From an uncultured Shimia sp. (lineage in GTDB: Bacteria > Pseudomonadota > Alphaproteobacteria > Rhodobacterales > Rhodobacteraceae), in the NCBI RefSeq assembly GCF_913054185.1, contig NZ_CAJXIV010000001.1, positions 49,330-113,329 on the forward strand: a stretch of 64,000 bases of DNA. The letters run 5' to 3'. Below are positions 20,589 to 29,732 of this stretch, piece after piece. The notes under the pieces were generated by a model. The model was given only the letters and a program-made list of their open reading frames with translations, ran no database searches and had not been told where the DNA came from. The translations under genes were made by a program, and so were the position numbers. The stretch's first letter is position 1; the number at the start of each line of letters is the position of its first letter.

Positions 20589-20654
20589 CGTTGTTGCGTC
20601 GCCACACAGTGTCGTATCGGAAAAAACTCTGCGAGAGCCGCGCCGCAATTTCTC

Positions 20655-20700
20655 GCATAAAAAAACGACGCCATCCGAAGATGACGTCGTCCTTTTCTCA
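20655..20700. terminator. second hairpin with A and T tracts (bidirectional terminator candidate)
   Basis: ACGACGCCATC pairs with GATGACGTCGT around a CGAA tetraloop, with one C-A mismatch; AAAAAA lies to the left and CCTTTTC to the right. It sits between tsf and the convergent luxR-type gene. The remaining bases up to 20934 show no gene. An inverted repeat TGACGC-TATTAT-GCGTCA at 20920-20937 overlaps the luxR-type stop codon. Confidence 0.6.
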
Positions 20701-20934
20701 GGTCTCCAAAACATGGGGATGGGGAGACCACCGAAAAATGTCAGTTCCTGGCTCAAATAAGCCGATCACCAACACCGGGCTGATTACCGGTCGACCCAGA
20801 GAGCTTCGATATTGCGAAGGTCAAAGTCGATATGTTCCAAAGGCCAAAGCCACCACTCACGGAACAATGCCATTTTGACATTCTGACACTTAACCAACAA
20901 GTCAGGGATACCATACTAGTGACGCTATTATGCG

Positions 20935-21699
20935 TCAGTTGGGGCCTTCTAGCAAGTAGATTTGCTTCATGAAGGACGCCTTGAGCAAAGCTTGCGCTGT
21001 TGTCTCCACGTTCATCGCATCCCGCGCAAGGCGCAAATGCTTTTCAACGGTGGCTGGCGTTCGCCCAATTAGGAGCGCAATATCCTGAATTGTCTTGCCG
21101 TCTCCAACCCACTCCAGCACCTCGCGCTGGCGATTGGTCAATTCACGCTCAGGATTGGCGTAGGGCAGGGACTGGATTTTAAGGTGCGCGACATTGTTGA
21201 TCATGGTGATTTCCCGGCCACGTTTTTCCCAAAGCGCATCAAGGGCTTCTTGGGTCACGCCTTCGCGGGCGCCCAAAGAGATTGCGCCTTTGGTGCGTGA
21301 AGACACCGTTGGAAAACTCACGGTATATCCAGCCACAAGGCCGTACGCCTGGTTAAACTCAAACACCGCACGTTGTTTCTCGGTCAGCTCGTCCGTCTCA
21401 TAGGCTTCGCGTGCCAAACGCCAACTTTGTGCGCCCGTATTTTCCAGTGTCCACTTCATCATGGGGCCGTTGAAGTACAATCCGCCACCAATGAACTGGT
21501 CAATATAATCACGGTCATAGGTCGAAAGAATAAAAAAGTCCGCCACATCTCCCAGCGACATACCGCTGCGGTAGTTTGTATAACCGTAAATAATTTTGTC
21601 AAAACCAAGCGTGTTCAATTTGGCACAATGCAAATCCCAAAGCGCTTCAAGGCTTGTTTGGTTCATCACTTCTTCGATGTAGTCGATCGTGTCGTCCAT
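20935..21699 (-). CDS. LuxR-family regulator with autoinducer-binding-type domain
   Basis: 254 residues from the ATG at 21697-21699, chosen because AGAAGG lies five bases upstream; longer starts at 21720 and 21801 are less well placed. Residues about 15-165 resemble the autoinducer-binding domain. Residues about 185-245 are a LuxR HTH (LTNRQREVLEWVGDGKTIQDIA, RTPATVEKHL). Where ligand-binding LuxR proteins have an Asp-Pro pair, this one reads NGP (77-79). No luxI-type synthase is nearby, so it is a LuxR solo. An inverted repeat AGACA-N9-TGTCT at 21823-21841 upstream could be an operator. Confidence 0.85.
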   Translation of the reverse strand: MDDTIDYIEEVMNQTSLEALWDLHCAKLNTLGFDKIIYGYTNYRSGMSLGDVADFFILSTYDRDYIDQFIGGGLYFNGPMMKWTLENTGAQSWRLAREAYETDELTEKQRAVFEFNQAYGLVAGYTVSFPTVSSRTKGAISLGAREGVTQEALDALWEKRGREITMINNVAHLKIQSLPYANPERELTNRQREVLEWVGDGKTIQDIALLIGRTPATVEKHLRLARDAMNVETTAQALLKASFMKQIYLLEGPN

Positions 21700-22235
21700 C
21701 GTGACCTTCTTTTTAAACATAACACTAATCTGCTCAGCCAGAGGTGGCAGATCTAAAACAGAACATTTTGGGGGGTATCCTAACGCACAGCTCATCCCCA
21801 TGAACTGCTATGATGTTACCGTAGACACGTGTGAGATGTCTATAGGTGTGGTCGCTGTCTCTATCCGGTAGGTGATGCACAAGATTTGTAGCATTGCCTA
21901 AATGTGTGCACGCAAATCTCCGCGTTCCTGCGGTTTGGATGCACAATGTCGGCAGTGAGGACTTGAAGGTGGTTGAGGTAATGTCGAGGTTACGTGGGCA
22001 AAGGCAACATAATACTTATTATGCGTGTATTGTTTGTGAGATTTCGAACCCTACGCACGGGCATTTCGCCAAACACAGGCAATCCGATGTGACGCTTGTG
22101 GGCTTCTGTGTGAGCCCCACTTGAAATGGATTTGACGTTCCCGTCGGGTGTAGTTGGACATGGTTTTTCGGGCCATGCCCAACCTCGGGTCAAAAAGAAG
22201 TTGAATAACGCCTCTTAAGTCATTGTGATAAAAAC
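21700..22235. other. 536-bp region between luxR-type gene and phoB, no convincing gene
   Basis: Open frames on both strands are short, lack good ribosome-binding sites and resemble no family I know. The part next to the luxR-type gene is its leader and promoter, with the palindromic AGACACGTGTGAGATGTCT at 21823-21841. The rest is AT-richer than its surroundings. phoB ends at 22236 without an obvious terminator. Confidence 0.4.
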
Positions 22236-22925
22236 CTATCCCAGCGCGTATCCTGCGCCGCGCACGGTCCGCAGTGGATCGTTTCCACCATGCAGACACA
22301 GCGCTTTGCGCAAGCGGCCAATGTGCACGTCCACTGTGCGACTGTCGACGTAGATATCCCTGCCCCATACGCGGTCCAGCAACTGCTCTCGGCTCCAAAC
22401 ACGGCCTGGCTTCTCCATAAAAGTCGCCAACAAACGGAATTCTGTGGGCCCAAGCCTTAACGCGTTTTCACCGCGCGCCACACGGTGTGTCTCTGCATCC
22501 AGCACGATGTCCTCATAAGTCAACGTTTGACCCACAGCCGATGGCCGAACCCGCCGAAGCTGGTTGCGCACGCGCGCCATCAGTTCCATCACAGAATAGG
22601 GTTTTACAACGTAGTCGTCCGCTCCAGTTTCCAGTCCCCGGACGCGGTCTACTTCTTCGGAGCGCGCAGACAACATAATCACTGGAATGTTTTGCGTCTC
22701 GGTGCGGGTCTTAAGGCGCCGACAGATTTCAATGCCGGATGTTCCGGGCAACATCCAGTCGAGCACAATAATGTCCGGTTGCACTTCTTGTACCATCATC
22801 AGTGCGGTGTCGCCGTCTGCTGCGGATTCCACATCAAAGCCTTCGGCCTGCAGGTTGTAGCTGAGAACCTCGCGCTGCGCCGGTTCGTCTTCAACCACGA
22901 GAACGGTGGGATGATCTTTTGCCAT
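22236..22925 (-). CDS. phoB: phosphate regulon response regulator PhoB
   Basis: 229 residues from the ATG at 22923-22925 with GAGGAT upstream. The receiver domain (about 6-120) has the acidic pair VEDE and phospho-acceptor Asp56 in IIVLDWMLPG. An OmpR/PhoB winged helix (about 130-228) has VWSREQLLDRVWG and VDVHIGRLRKAL. Phosphorylated by PhoR, it binds Pho boxes. It is the last gene of the pstSCAB-phoU-phoB transcript, 24 bp after phoU. Confidence 0.96.
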   Translation of the reverse strand: MAKDHPTVLVVEDEPAQREVLSYNLQAEGFDVESAADGDTALMMVQEVQPDIIVLDWMLPGTSGIEICRRLKTRTETQNIPVIMLSARSEEVDRVRGLETGADDYVVKPYSVMELMARVRNQLRRVRPSAVGQTLTYEDIVLDAETHRVARGENALRLGPTEFRLLATFMEKPGRVWSREQLLDRVWGRDIYVDSRTVDVHIGRLRKALCLHGGNDPLRTVRGAGYALG

Positions 22926-22949
22926 CGTCTTTATCCTCAAATTGCGCCG

Positions 22950-23645
22950 TTAGGCATCCAGCCGGGTGGCTTTGGGGCGGGCTTCATCAGGCATCGCGCC
23001 TGTCACTAAATAGACGACCTGTTCGGCAATTGCGGTGACATGGTCGCCCATGCGTTCGGTGTTTTTGGCCATAAAATGCAGATGCATACAGGGGGTTATG
23101 TAGCGTGGATCTTCCATCATGAAAGTCAGGAATTCACGGAACAATGCGTTGTACATCTGGTCCACGCCTTCGTCGCGCTCCAGCACGTCCCGCGCCAAGT
23201 CCTTATCCCGCTGAATAAATGCATCCAGCACATCTTTCAGCATTAACTGTACTTCATGGGCCATGCGTTTGAGCGAAGCATGCGCGCCCTCTACCTGCTC
23301 CATATGCACCAGAACAGAGGTCCGCTTGGCCATATTTTTCGCATAGTCGCCAATGCGTTCCAGGTTGCCGGCGATCTTCATCACCGACAGAACAACGCGC
23401 AAATCCACCGCTGCTGGTGCCCGCAAAGCAATCAAGTTGGCGCAGCGTTCGTTGATCAATTCTTCCAGCGCATCAATGGCTTTGTCGGCCGCCCTCACCT
23501 GCTCAGCAAGCTCTTGATCCCGGGCCACCATGGCGTTGGCCGCCTCGCCAATCGCTGCTTCAACAAGACCCCCCATTTTCATCACATGGGCCTGAATGCC
23601 TTCCAGATCCCGGTCAAAGGCGGACACAATATGTTGGTCGTTCAT
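22950..23645 (-). CDS. phoU: phosphate signalling protein PhoU
   Basis: 231 residues with two PhoU three-helix repeats. The conserved metal-site segments include RDQELAEQVRAADKAID and ERIGDYAKNMA in the first repeat, and ERMGDHVTAIAEQVVYLVTG in the second. PhoU links the PstSCAB transporter to PhoR and keeps the kinase quiet when phosphate is plentiful. AAGGAGAGAG precedes the ATG; pstB ends 11 bp upstream. Confidence 0.97.
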   Translation of the reverse strand: MNDQHIVSAFDRDLEGIQAHVMKMGGLVEAAIGEAANAMVARDQELAEQVRAADKAIDALEELINERCANLIALRAPAAVDLRVVLSVMKIAGNLERIGDYAKNMAKRTSVLVHMEQVEGAHASLKRMAHEVQLMLKDVLDAFIQRDKDLARDVLERDEGVDQMYNALFREFLTFMMEDPRYITPCMHLHFMAKNTERMGDHVTAIAEQVVYLVTGAMPDEARPKATRLDA

Positions 23646-23656
23646 GGTCTCTCTCC

Positions 23657-24454
23657 TTAGCCGATCCGGCCGGTGATGTAGCTTTCGGTGCGTTCATCTT
23701 TGGGGGTTGTGAAAATCTGCGAGGTGTCGCCGTATTCCACCAAATTGCCGAGGTGGAAGAAGGCTGTCTTTTGGCTGACGCGGGCCGCTTGCTGCATTGA
23801 GTGGGTTACAATCACCACAGAAAACTGGTCGCGCAGCTCATCGATGAGTTCTTCAACTTGTGCTGTGGCAATTGGGTCCAGCGCTGAACATGGCTCATCC
23901 ATCAACAGCACTTCCGGCTCGGTTGCTACGGCGCGCGCGATGCACAGACGCTGCTGTTGACCACCAGACAATCCGGTGCCCGGTGCATGCAAACGGTCCT
24001 TTACCTCATTCCAAATTGCCCCGCGACGCAGGGATTTTTCAACGATTTCATCAAGGTCGGCTTTGTTCTTTGCCAAACCATGGATGCGCGGCCCGTAAGC
24101 GATGTTGTCATAAATCGACTTTGGGAAAGGGTTGGGCTTCTGAAACACCATGCCAACCTTGGCGCGCAGCTGCACCGGATCAACCCGTTTATCATAGATG
24201 TCTTCGCCATCAATTGTGATGTCACCTTTGACACGACACACATCAATTGTGTCGTTCATCCGGTTGATACAGCGCAGGAAAGTAGATTTGCCGCATCCTG
24301 ACGGGCCAATGAAAGCTGTCACAGATTTTGCATCGATATCCACGTTCACGTCTTTGATCGCGTGGGTGTCGCCATAGTACACCTGCACGTTGCGGGCGGA
24401 GATTTTGGTATTGGTCTGGTTCACGTCGGTCCCCAGTTTTTCAGTGTCATACAT
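23657..24454 (-). CDS. pstB: phosphate ABC transporter ATPase PstB
   Basis: 265 residues from the ATG at 24452-24454. Walker [11 protein letters not shown]-loop [10 protein letters not shown], signature [14 protein letters not shown], Walker [13 protein letters not shown] and H-loop VTHSM are all intact. It powers phosphate import through PstC and PstA. The start overlaps the 3' region boundary with pstA by a short gap of 16 bp. Confidence 0.98.
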   Translation of the reverse strand: MYDTEKLGTDVNQTNTKISARNVQVYYGDTHAIKDVNVDIDAKSVTAFIGPSGCGKSTFLRCINRMNDTIDVCRVKGDITIDGEDIYDKRVDPVQLRAKVGMVFQKPNPFPKSIYDNIAYGPRIHGLAKNKADLDEIVEKSLRRGAIWNEVKDRLHAPGTGLSGGQQQRLCIARAVATEPEVLLMDEPCSALDPIATAQVEELIDELRDQFSVVIVTHSMQQAARVSQKTAFFHLGNLVEYGDTSQIFTTPKDERTESYITGRIG

Positions 24455-24470
24455 GAGAGAGTTCCTTCGC

Positions 24471-25811
24471 TTACCAACGGCGTTCAAACCGGCGGCGCAG
24501 GAGTACTGCAAGAGTGTTCATTGAGATGAGGAAGATCAAGAGAATGATGATCCCGCCCCAGGCGCGTTCGTAAAAGGCCGGGTCAGCCCGCTTAGCCCAT
24601 TCGTAGATTTGGGCAGGCATGGCAGAATTGGGAGACAGAAGGCCCTCGCCCACCGTGCCTGGCATGTTGGAGGCAATGAAGCCGATCATGCCAATGAGAA
24701 GCAGAGGCGCGGTTTCGCCCAACGCCTGCGCCAGACCAATGATCGTGCCGGTCAAGATACCAGGCGCGGCCAGAGGCAGCACGTGGTGGAACACTGCCTG
24801 CATTTTGGAGGCCCCTACCCCCAGCGCCGCATCGCGGATGCTTGGCGGCACCGCTTTAAGCGCGGCACGGGTTGAGATGATGATGGTGGGCAAGGTCATC
24901 AAGGTCAGCACCAGACCACCGACTAGAGGCGCGGATTGCGGCAGGTGCATGTAGTTGATGAAAACCGCCAGCCCCAGAATACCAAACACAATCGACGGCA
25001 CCGCAGCGAGATTGGAAATATTCACCTCGATGATGTCTGTGATCCAGTTCTTGGGCGCAAATTCTTCAAGATAGATCGAGGCCGCGACCCCAATGGGCAA
25101 GGCCAAAGCCAATACCACAAGCATCATGAACAGAGATCCCATCATCGCGACGCCAATGCCGGCGGCCTCCGGGCGCTGATCGGACGCATCGGCACCAATG
25201 ATGAAATCAATGTTGAAGGTTTTCTTTAACGCGCCAACCTCGATCAACTGATCTACAAAATCCAGTTGAGCCGCAGTGATGTTCTTATCATTGGCAATGC
25301 TGTCACGGGTCACGCGACCTTTCATGTAGCCGTCTACGCGGCTGTTGGCGAGGAAGCGGAATTCGATGGTCTGACCAATCTGATCCGGGTTAGAGATCAC
25401 GTAGTCGCGCAGTTGGCTCGCAGCCGACTTGGACAGGATCTTCGCCATGGTTTTGGATTTGAGATCAGTGTCAATGCCGTGGGTCTCCACAGTTTGTTCA
25501 AACGCTGTTTTGATCAGCGGAGCATACCCGAAGGTGGTCACCTTCTTGATCTTCTCCAGATCGCGCTCACCAGTCTTATCCAGCTTGCTCTCCAATAACT
25601 CGACTTCCATGGTCACAAAAGTTTGCGTAAAGGCACCGGTGCCTTTGGATAGGATGGTGGTGAGCAGTGTCACAAGCATCAGAAGGCCAATGCCAATGGC
25701 AATCATACCGTAGAGCTTAAACCGGCTTTCGGCGGCGTTGCGGCGTTTGGTGCGCGCATCCAATATGTGCAGAGAGCTGTTTGGAACGGTGGGTTGCGAG
25801 GCGTCGGTCAT
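24471..25811 (-). CDS. pstA: phosphate ABC transporter permease PstA (long form)
   Basis: 446 residues, longer than the approximately 290 of E. coli because of a periplasmic insertion (about 60-200) between the first and second membrane helices. The BPD_transp_1 core with the EAA-like loop [21 protein letters not shown] lies about 325-345. The ATG overlaps the pstC stop by four bases. Long PstA proteins are normal in alphaproteobacteria. Confidence 0.96.
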   Translation of the reverse strand: MTDASQPTVPNSSLHILDARTKRRNAAESRFKLYGMIAIGIGLLMLVTLLTTILSKGTGAFTQTFVTMEVELLESKLDKTGERDLEKIKKVTTFGYAPLIKTAFEQTVETHGIDTDLKSKTMAKILSKSAASQLRDYVISNPDQIGQTIEFRFLANSRVDGYMKGRVTRDSIANDKNITAAQLDFVDQLIEVGALKKTFNIDFIIGADASDQRPEAAGIGVAMMGSLFMMLVVLALALPIGVAASIYLEEFAPKNWITDIIEVNISNLAAVPSIVFGILGLAVFINYMHLPQSAPLVGGLVLTLMTLPTIIISTRAALKAVPPSIRDAALGVGASKMQAVFHHVLPLAAPGILTGTIIGLAQALGETAPLLLIGMIGFIASNMPGTVGEGLLSPNSAMPAQIYEWAKRADPAFYERAWGGIIILLIFLISMNTLAVLLRRRFERRW

Positions 25812-27280
25812 TCGTATTGCTCCCGATATTTGCGCACGATGTAGAGCGCCAGCACATTGAGGCCGAGGGTCAGAACAAAGAGAGAGAGGCCAAGGGCAAA
25901 GGCCACAAGCGTTTCCGGGCTGGCAAAGTCGCCGTCGCCGGTCAATTGGCTCACGATCCGGGTGGTGATGGTGGTCATGCTTTCAAACGGGTTGGCCGAA
26001 AATTTGGCAATGGCCCCTGCCCCCATCACCACAATCATGGTTTCTCCAATTGCGCGCGAGGCGGCCAGCAGTATCGCGCCCACAATACCAGGCAGCGCCG
26101 CTGGGATCACCACCTGACGGATGGTTTCGCTCGGTGTTGCACCAAGGCCAAGTGAGCCATCACGCATGGTTTGCGGCACCGCGTTGATGATGTCGTCCGA
26201 GAGAGAGCTCACAAATGGGATCAGCATAATACCCATCACCACACCGGCGGTCAGAACCGAGGTGGCGCCGCTCATCCAGCCAAGGCCAAGCGAGCCGCTT
26301 TGGCCAAACATATTCACCAGCAGTGGCCCCACTGTCAGCAGCGCAAATAGACCATAAACAATGGTTGGGATACCCGCGAGAATTTCCAAAAGCGGCTTGG
26401 CGATAGCGCGGGTTTTGGGCCCTGCGTATTCCGAGAGGTAAATCGCAGCAAAGAGCCCTACCGGCACCGCGACCAGCAGCGCGATGAAGGAGATATAGAG
26501 CGTGCCCCACAGAAGTGGCAGGATCGACAGCTCACTGTCGCCACGGAAGTTTGGCGCCCAGGTGGTGCCAAAGAAGAAGTCACGCCAGTCATGCAGACCA
26601 AAGAAGTTGATGGTCTCAAACAGCATCGACAGCACGATGCCCACGGTGGTTAGAATTGCCAGAGAGGCTGCGCCCATCAAAAATGCCAAGACTGCCCGTT
26701 CCACCACATTGCGAGCGCGAAAGTCTGGTTTGGTTTTACTCATCGAAACCACAAATCCAACCAGTGCCAAGGCCAACACAACAAACGCGCGCAGTGCGTT
26801 CCCGGTAACTGCTGCACTGCGATAAGATTTGGCAGCGGCCAGAACTTCTGGACGCACGTCTTGCCCCAGGGCCACGCCCAACGCGCCTAGTTTGGCGCGC
26901 ACATCAACCACAGTTGCGTCCATAGCGTCCACTTCGGCCACAGGCATCGCGCCACTGGAAATCGCTGTGTTCAGACCATCCGCCACACGGCGCACGTCTG
27001 ACATCACTAGATTCAGGTTGGAGCCGTCCGGGATCATCTCCGGCGTGATCATGCCGGTGATTGTGCGTTCTATCAGTGTAGGTTGTGCCAAAAGCCACAC
27101 AAGCAGCACAGCAAGCGCAGGCACAGCCACGCTCAGTGCAACATTGGTGCCGTAGTAAATCGGTAAGCTGTGCAGAGCGCGTATTTCGCCCCCCGCCAAT
27201 TTCAAAACACGTATCCGTCCAATAAAATACCCCGCCGCGGCAAGGGCGAGAATTATCAGGACTAGCCAGGAAAGTGGCAT
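25808..27280 (-). CDS. pstC: phosphate ABC transporter permease PstC (long form)
   Basis: 490 residues. Two N-terminal hydrophobic segments and a periplasmic region (about 75-160) precede the six-helix permease core. The core contains GIPTIVYGLFALL and the EAA-like loop RDGSLGLGATPSETIRQVVIP. It forms the channel with PstA. It starts 68 bp after pstS, and the gap holds a strong stem-loop. Confidence 0.96.
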   Translation of the reverse strand: MPLSWLVLIILALAAAGYFIGRIRVLKLAGGEIRALHSLPIYYGTNVALSVAVPALAVLLVWLLAQPTLIERTITGMITPEMIPDGSNLNLVMSDVRRVADGLNTAISSGAMPVAEVDAMDATVVDVRAKLGALGVALGQDVRPEVLAAAKSYRSAAVTGNALRAFVVLALALVGFVVSMSKTKPDFRARNVVERAVLAFLMGAASLAILTTVGIVLSMLFETINFFGLHDWRDFFFGTTWAPNFRGDSELSILPLLWGTLYISFIALLVAVPVGLFAAIYLSEYAGPKTRAIAKPLLEILAGIPTIVYGLFALLTVGPLLVNMFGQSGSLGLGWMSGATSVLTAGVVMGIMLIPFVSSLSDDIINAVPQTMRDGSLGLGATPSETIRQVVIPAALPGIVGAILLAASRAIGETMIVVMGAGAIAKFSANPFESMTTITTRIVSQLTGDGDFASPETLVAFALGLSLFVLTLGLNVLALYIVRKYREQYE

Positions 27281-27306
27281 CTGTGGGCGCCTTTGTTCAG
27301 GAGGTA

Positions 27307-27338
27307 ACCGGGCGGCACGAACCGTCGTGCCGCCCGGT
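27307..27338 (-). other. 14-bp perfect intercistronic stem-loop between pstS and pstC
   Basis: ACCGGGCGGCACGA pairs perfectly with TCGTGCCGCCCGGT around a four-base loop. No T tract follows on the minus strand, so partial read-through and protection of the pstS message are expected. Confidence 0.85.
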
Positions 27339-27348
27339 CAAAGTGAGA

Positions 27349-28401
27349 TTACATGTTGGAGCCAAGCACGGCTTCGTCCGCAACGGCGTTCTGAGTGTCG
27401 GTCAGCTCTGGGTCAGACACCAAACCGTATTCCGCGAGCGGGCCATCTTCGCCAGCGATCTCGTCAGCGATGAAGAATTCTGCGTATTCTTTCAGGCCTG
27501 GGATCACGCCAATGTGGGCTTTCTTCACGTAGAAGAACAGCGGACGGGACACAGGATACTCACCGGTTGCGATGCTCTCGGTGGATGGCACGATGCCGGA
27601 CATGGTCGCAACCTGCAGCTTGTCAGTGTTGTTCTCATAGAACGCCAGACCAAAGACACCGATGCCGTCTTTGTTGCTTTCAATGCGCGCCAGGGTCTCC
27701 GTGTAGTCGCCGTCGATGTCCACGGACACACCATCGGTGCGCAGGGAGATACAGGCTTTTTCGGCCGCTTTGTGCTTGGCTTTGTCGGTGTCGCCTTCGG
27801 CCGCCGCCAGCAGCACGTCAAATGCGCCGGTGGCTTCACAGCCCGCCAGGATCACTTTGTCTTCAAACACTTCACGGGTGCCGTGTTTGGTGCCTGGGAT
27901 AAAGGCTTGCAGCGCTTGTGCTGGGAAGTTCGCGTTCACGTCGGCCCAGGTTTTGTTTGGGTTGGCAACCATTTGACCGTCCATGAGGATTTCGTTGGAC
28001 AGCGCCAGGAACCAATCGGTAGGCGTGTAAGCAAACTCGTTTCCGTTGATATCGGAGGCAAACACGATGCCATCATAGCCGATGCGCACTTCGATGATGT
28101 CGGTCACACCAGCTTCGGCACAAGCTTTAATTTCTTTGTCTTTGATTTTGCGGGAGGCGTTGGCCACGTCGATGGTGTTTTCGCCAACACCTTCACAAAA
28201 GCGCTTCAGACCCGCGGAAGATCCACCGGATTCAACAACCGGTGTTGGGAAGTCGAAGTTTTCACCAAAAGCTTCTGCCACGATGGAGGCATAAGGCAAA
28301 ACGGTGGAAGAACCGGCGACCTGTACTTGGTCACGTGCGGCGGCAGAAGTGGCAGCAACGGCCGCGATGGCCAGAGCAGAGGCAGTCAGTTTGACGGACA
28401 T
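27349..28401 (-). CDS. pstS: periplasmic phosphate-binding protein PstS
   Basis: 350 residues from the ATG at 28399-28401. A Sec signal peptide (about 1-22, LTASALAIAAVAATSAAA) leads into the substrate-binding fold with QVAGSSTVLPYA and ESGGSSAGLKRFCEG, the phosphate-contacting Ser/Gly loops of this family. It captures phosphate in the periplasm for PstCAB. It is the first gene of the pst operon, headed by the Pho box at 28477-28505. Confidence 0.96.
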   Translation of the reverse strand: MSVKLTASALAIAAVAATSAAARDQVQVAGSSTVLPYASIVAEAFGENFDFPTPVVESGGSSAGLKRFCEGVGENTIDVANASRKIKDKEIKACAEAGVTDIIEVRIGYDGIVFASDINGNEFAYTPTDWFLALSNEILMDGQMVANPNKTWADVNANFPAQALQAFIPGTKHGTREVFEDKVILAGCEATGAFDVLLAAAEGDTDKAKHKAAEKACISLRTDGVSVDIDGDYTETLARIESNKDGIGVFGLAFYENNTDKLQVATMSGIVPSTESIATGEYPVSRPLFFYVKKAHIGVIPGLKEYAEFFIADEIAGEDGPLAEYGLVSDPELTDTQNAVADEAVLGSNM

Positions 28402-28476
28402 AAGTGTAACTCCATTTGATCCAGACTGTGTTGTCTCAGTCTTGAGCCGCTGTCTAAGGCGTCTGATCAAAGCTTT

Positions 28477-28505
28477 TGTGACACGTATGTAACAGCCGTG
28501 TGACA
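28477..28505 (-). promoter_or_regulatory. Pho box (three 11-bp-spaced repeats) upstream of pstS
   Basis: On the minus strand TGTCACA, TGTTACA and TGTCACA start exactly 11 bp apart, the spacing of PhoB half-sites. The array ends 76 bp before the pstS ATG. Confidence 0.85.
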
Positions 28506-28541
28506 TGTCCTTTCTTTTGTGGCAGTTTTATAAAATGCACG

Positions 28542-29612
28542 TCACTCGACGGGCAGTACCACACTGAAAACGCTGCCTTTTCCGAGCTCACTTTCAATTT
28601 TAATCCGTCCGCGGTGGCGGTTTACGATGTGTTTTACAATGGCCAGACCCAGCCCAGTGCCGCCCATTTCGCGCGACCTGTGGGAATCGATTCTGTAAAA
28701 CCGTTCCGTCAGGCGGGCGATGTGAATGTGATCAATGCCAGGGCCGTTGTCTTTGACTGCGATTTTATACCCATCCCCTTTAAGGCCGCCGTGGCCACAT
28801 ACGGGTGTCAGTGAAATCTCCACATCTGTGTTCTGGCCGCCGTACTTCAAAGCGTTTTCAACAAGGTTTGTGACAACCTGCAAGAGCTGATCCGCATCCC
28901 CCGCAACCGTGGCTGTGCCAAATTGGCCGGAGTAGGACACGGTGCTACCACTTGCTGCGCTCACAGCGGAGAGATTGCGTATCACCGCGCGGGTGATTTG
29001 GTCCAGATCCACCGGGTCGGTGGGCCGCATACGAGAGACTTCTTCGACCCGGCTTAAGGAAAGCAAATCGCCCACCAATCGGTTCATGCGGCTGGCTTCA
29101 TCCGACATGATGCCCAAAAAGCGCTCCGTGGCTGCCGTGTCGTTTCGAGCCGGGCCTTGAAGCGTTTCCACAAACCCCAGGATGGCAGTTAGGGGGGTGC
29201 GTAACTCATGGCTCACGTTGGATACAAACTCGCGGCGCATCTGATCCAGTTGTTGTATCTCTGTGACGTCCTGAAAACAGATCATTACGCCATTAGAAGG
29301 CGCCGGTGCAGTCTCCCCGCCAGTAGCCGCCGCCAGGTCTACCGGCGACACAGTGACATCAAACCGGTGCTCTTGTGGCCCATCACTGTGCGCATAGATC
29401 GCCTTGTGGCTTTTTCCGTCTCGCAGACAATCGTCCACCGCGCTGTTCAGACTGGGTTGGCGAAACACCAGGATCAACGGTCGGTCATCGGCGGCGTGCG
29501 GGTTGAGCTTCACCGCTGCGTCATTGCCGGCCAGTATCCGCGCTTCCGAATTCACCAGCACTGCAGGCAGCGGTACTGCTTCCAGGTAACTCTTGTAGAA
29601 ATCATGCGGCAT
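28542..29612 (-). CDS. phoR: phosphate regulon sensor kinase PhoR, without membrane segments
   Basis: 356 residues from the ATG at 29610-29612 with AGGAG eight bases upstream. A PAS domain (about 8-115) is followed by HisKA with His135 in FVSNVSHELRTPLTAILGF, then HATPase_c with NLVENALKYG, VKDNGPGID and GTGLGLAIVKHIV. No transmembrane helix is visible, and the only upstream start (GTG at 29645) would not add one, so the kinase is probably cytoplasmic and relies on PhoU/Pst contact. It lies directly upstream of pstS rather than next to phoB. Confidence 0.92.
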   Translation of the reverse strand: MPHDFYKSYLEAVPLPAVLVNSEARILAGNDAAVKLNPHAADDRPLILVFRQPSLNSAVDDCLRDGKSHKAIYAHSDGPQEHRFDVTVSPVDLAAATGGETAPAPSNGVMICFQDVTEIQQLDQMRREFVSNVSHELRTPLTAILGFVETLQGPARNDTAATERFLGIMSDEASRMNRLVGDLLSLSRVEEVSRMRPTDPVDLDQITRAVIRNLSAVSAASGSTVSYSGQFGTATVAGDADQLLQVVTNLVENALKYGGQNTDVEISLTPVCGHGGLKGDGYKIAVKDNGPGIDHIHIARLTERFYRIDSHRSREMGGTGLGLAIVKHIVNRHRGRIKIESELGKGSVFSVVLPVE

Positions 29613-29687
29613 GGGTCCGCTCCTGTCCGTTCCGTCCTGCGCCACCGAGCGAGAGGCACTTAGCCCTACGGTTCAAACCGTTTTACA

Positions 29688-29705
29688 GTAACGGTTTTAT
29701 GACAG
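29688..29705 (-). promoter_or_regulatory. probable Pho box upstream of phoR
   Basis: CTGTCAT and CCGTTAC on the minus strand are spaced 11 bp apart, about 76 bp upstream of the phoR ATG. An overlapping inverted repeat AACCGTT/AACGGTT (29676-29696) may also end the preceding transcript. Confidence 0.55.
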
Positions 29706-29732
29706 GGCGCCTCAAGGAGCTCAAAAGCCGCG

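Noticed and set aside
18775..20658. 627-codon minus-strand open frame
   Set aside because: It lies opposite rpsB and tsf and owes its length to their strong codon bias; no domain is recognisable.
27274..28419. 381-codon plus-strand frame
   Set aside because: Antisense to pstS, with no start signal or family resemblance.
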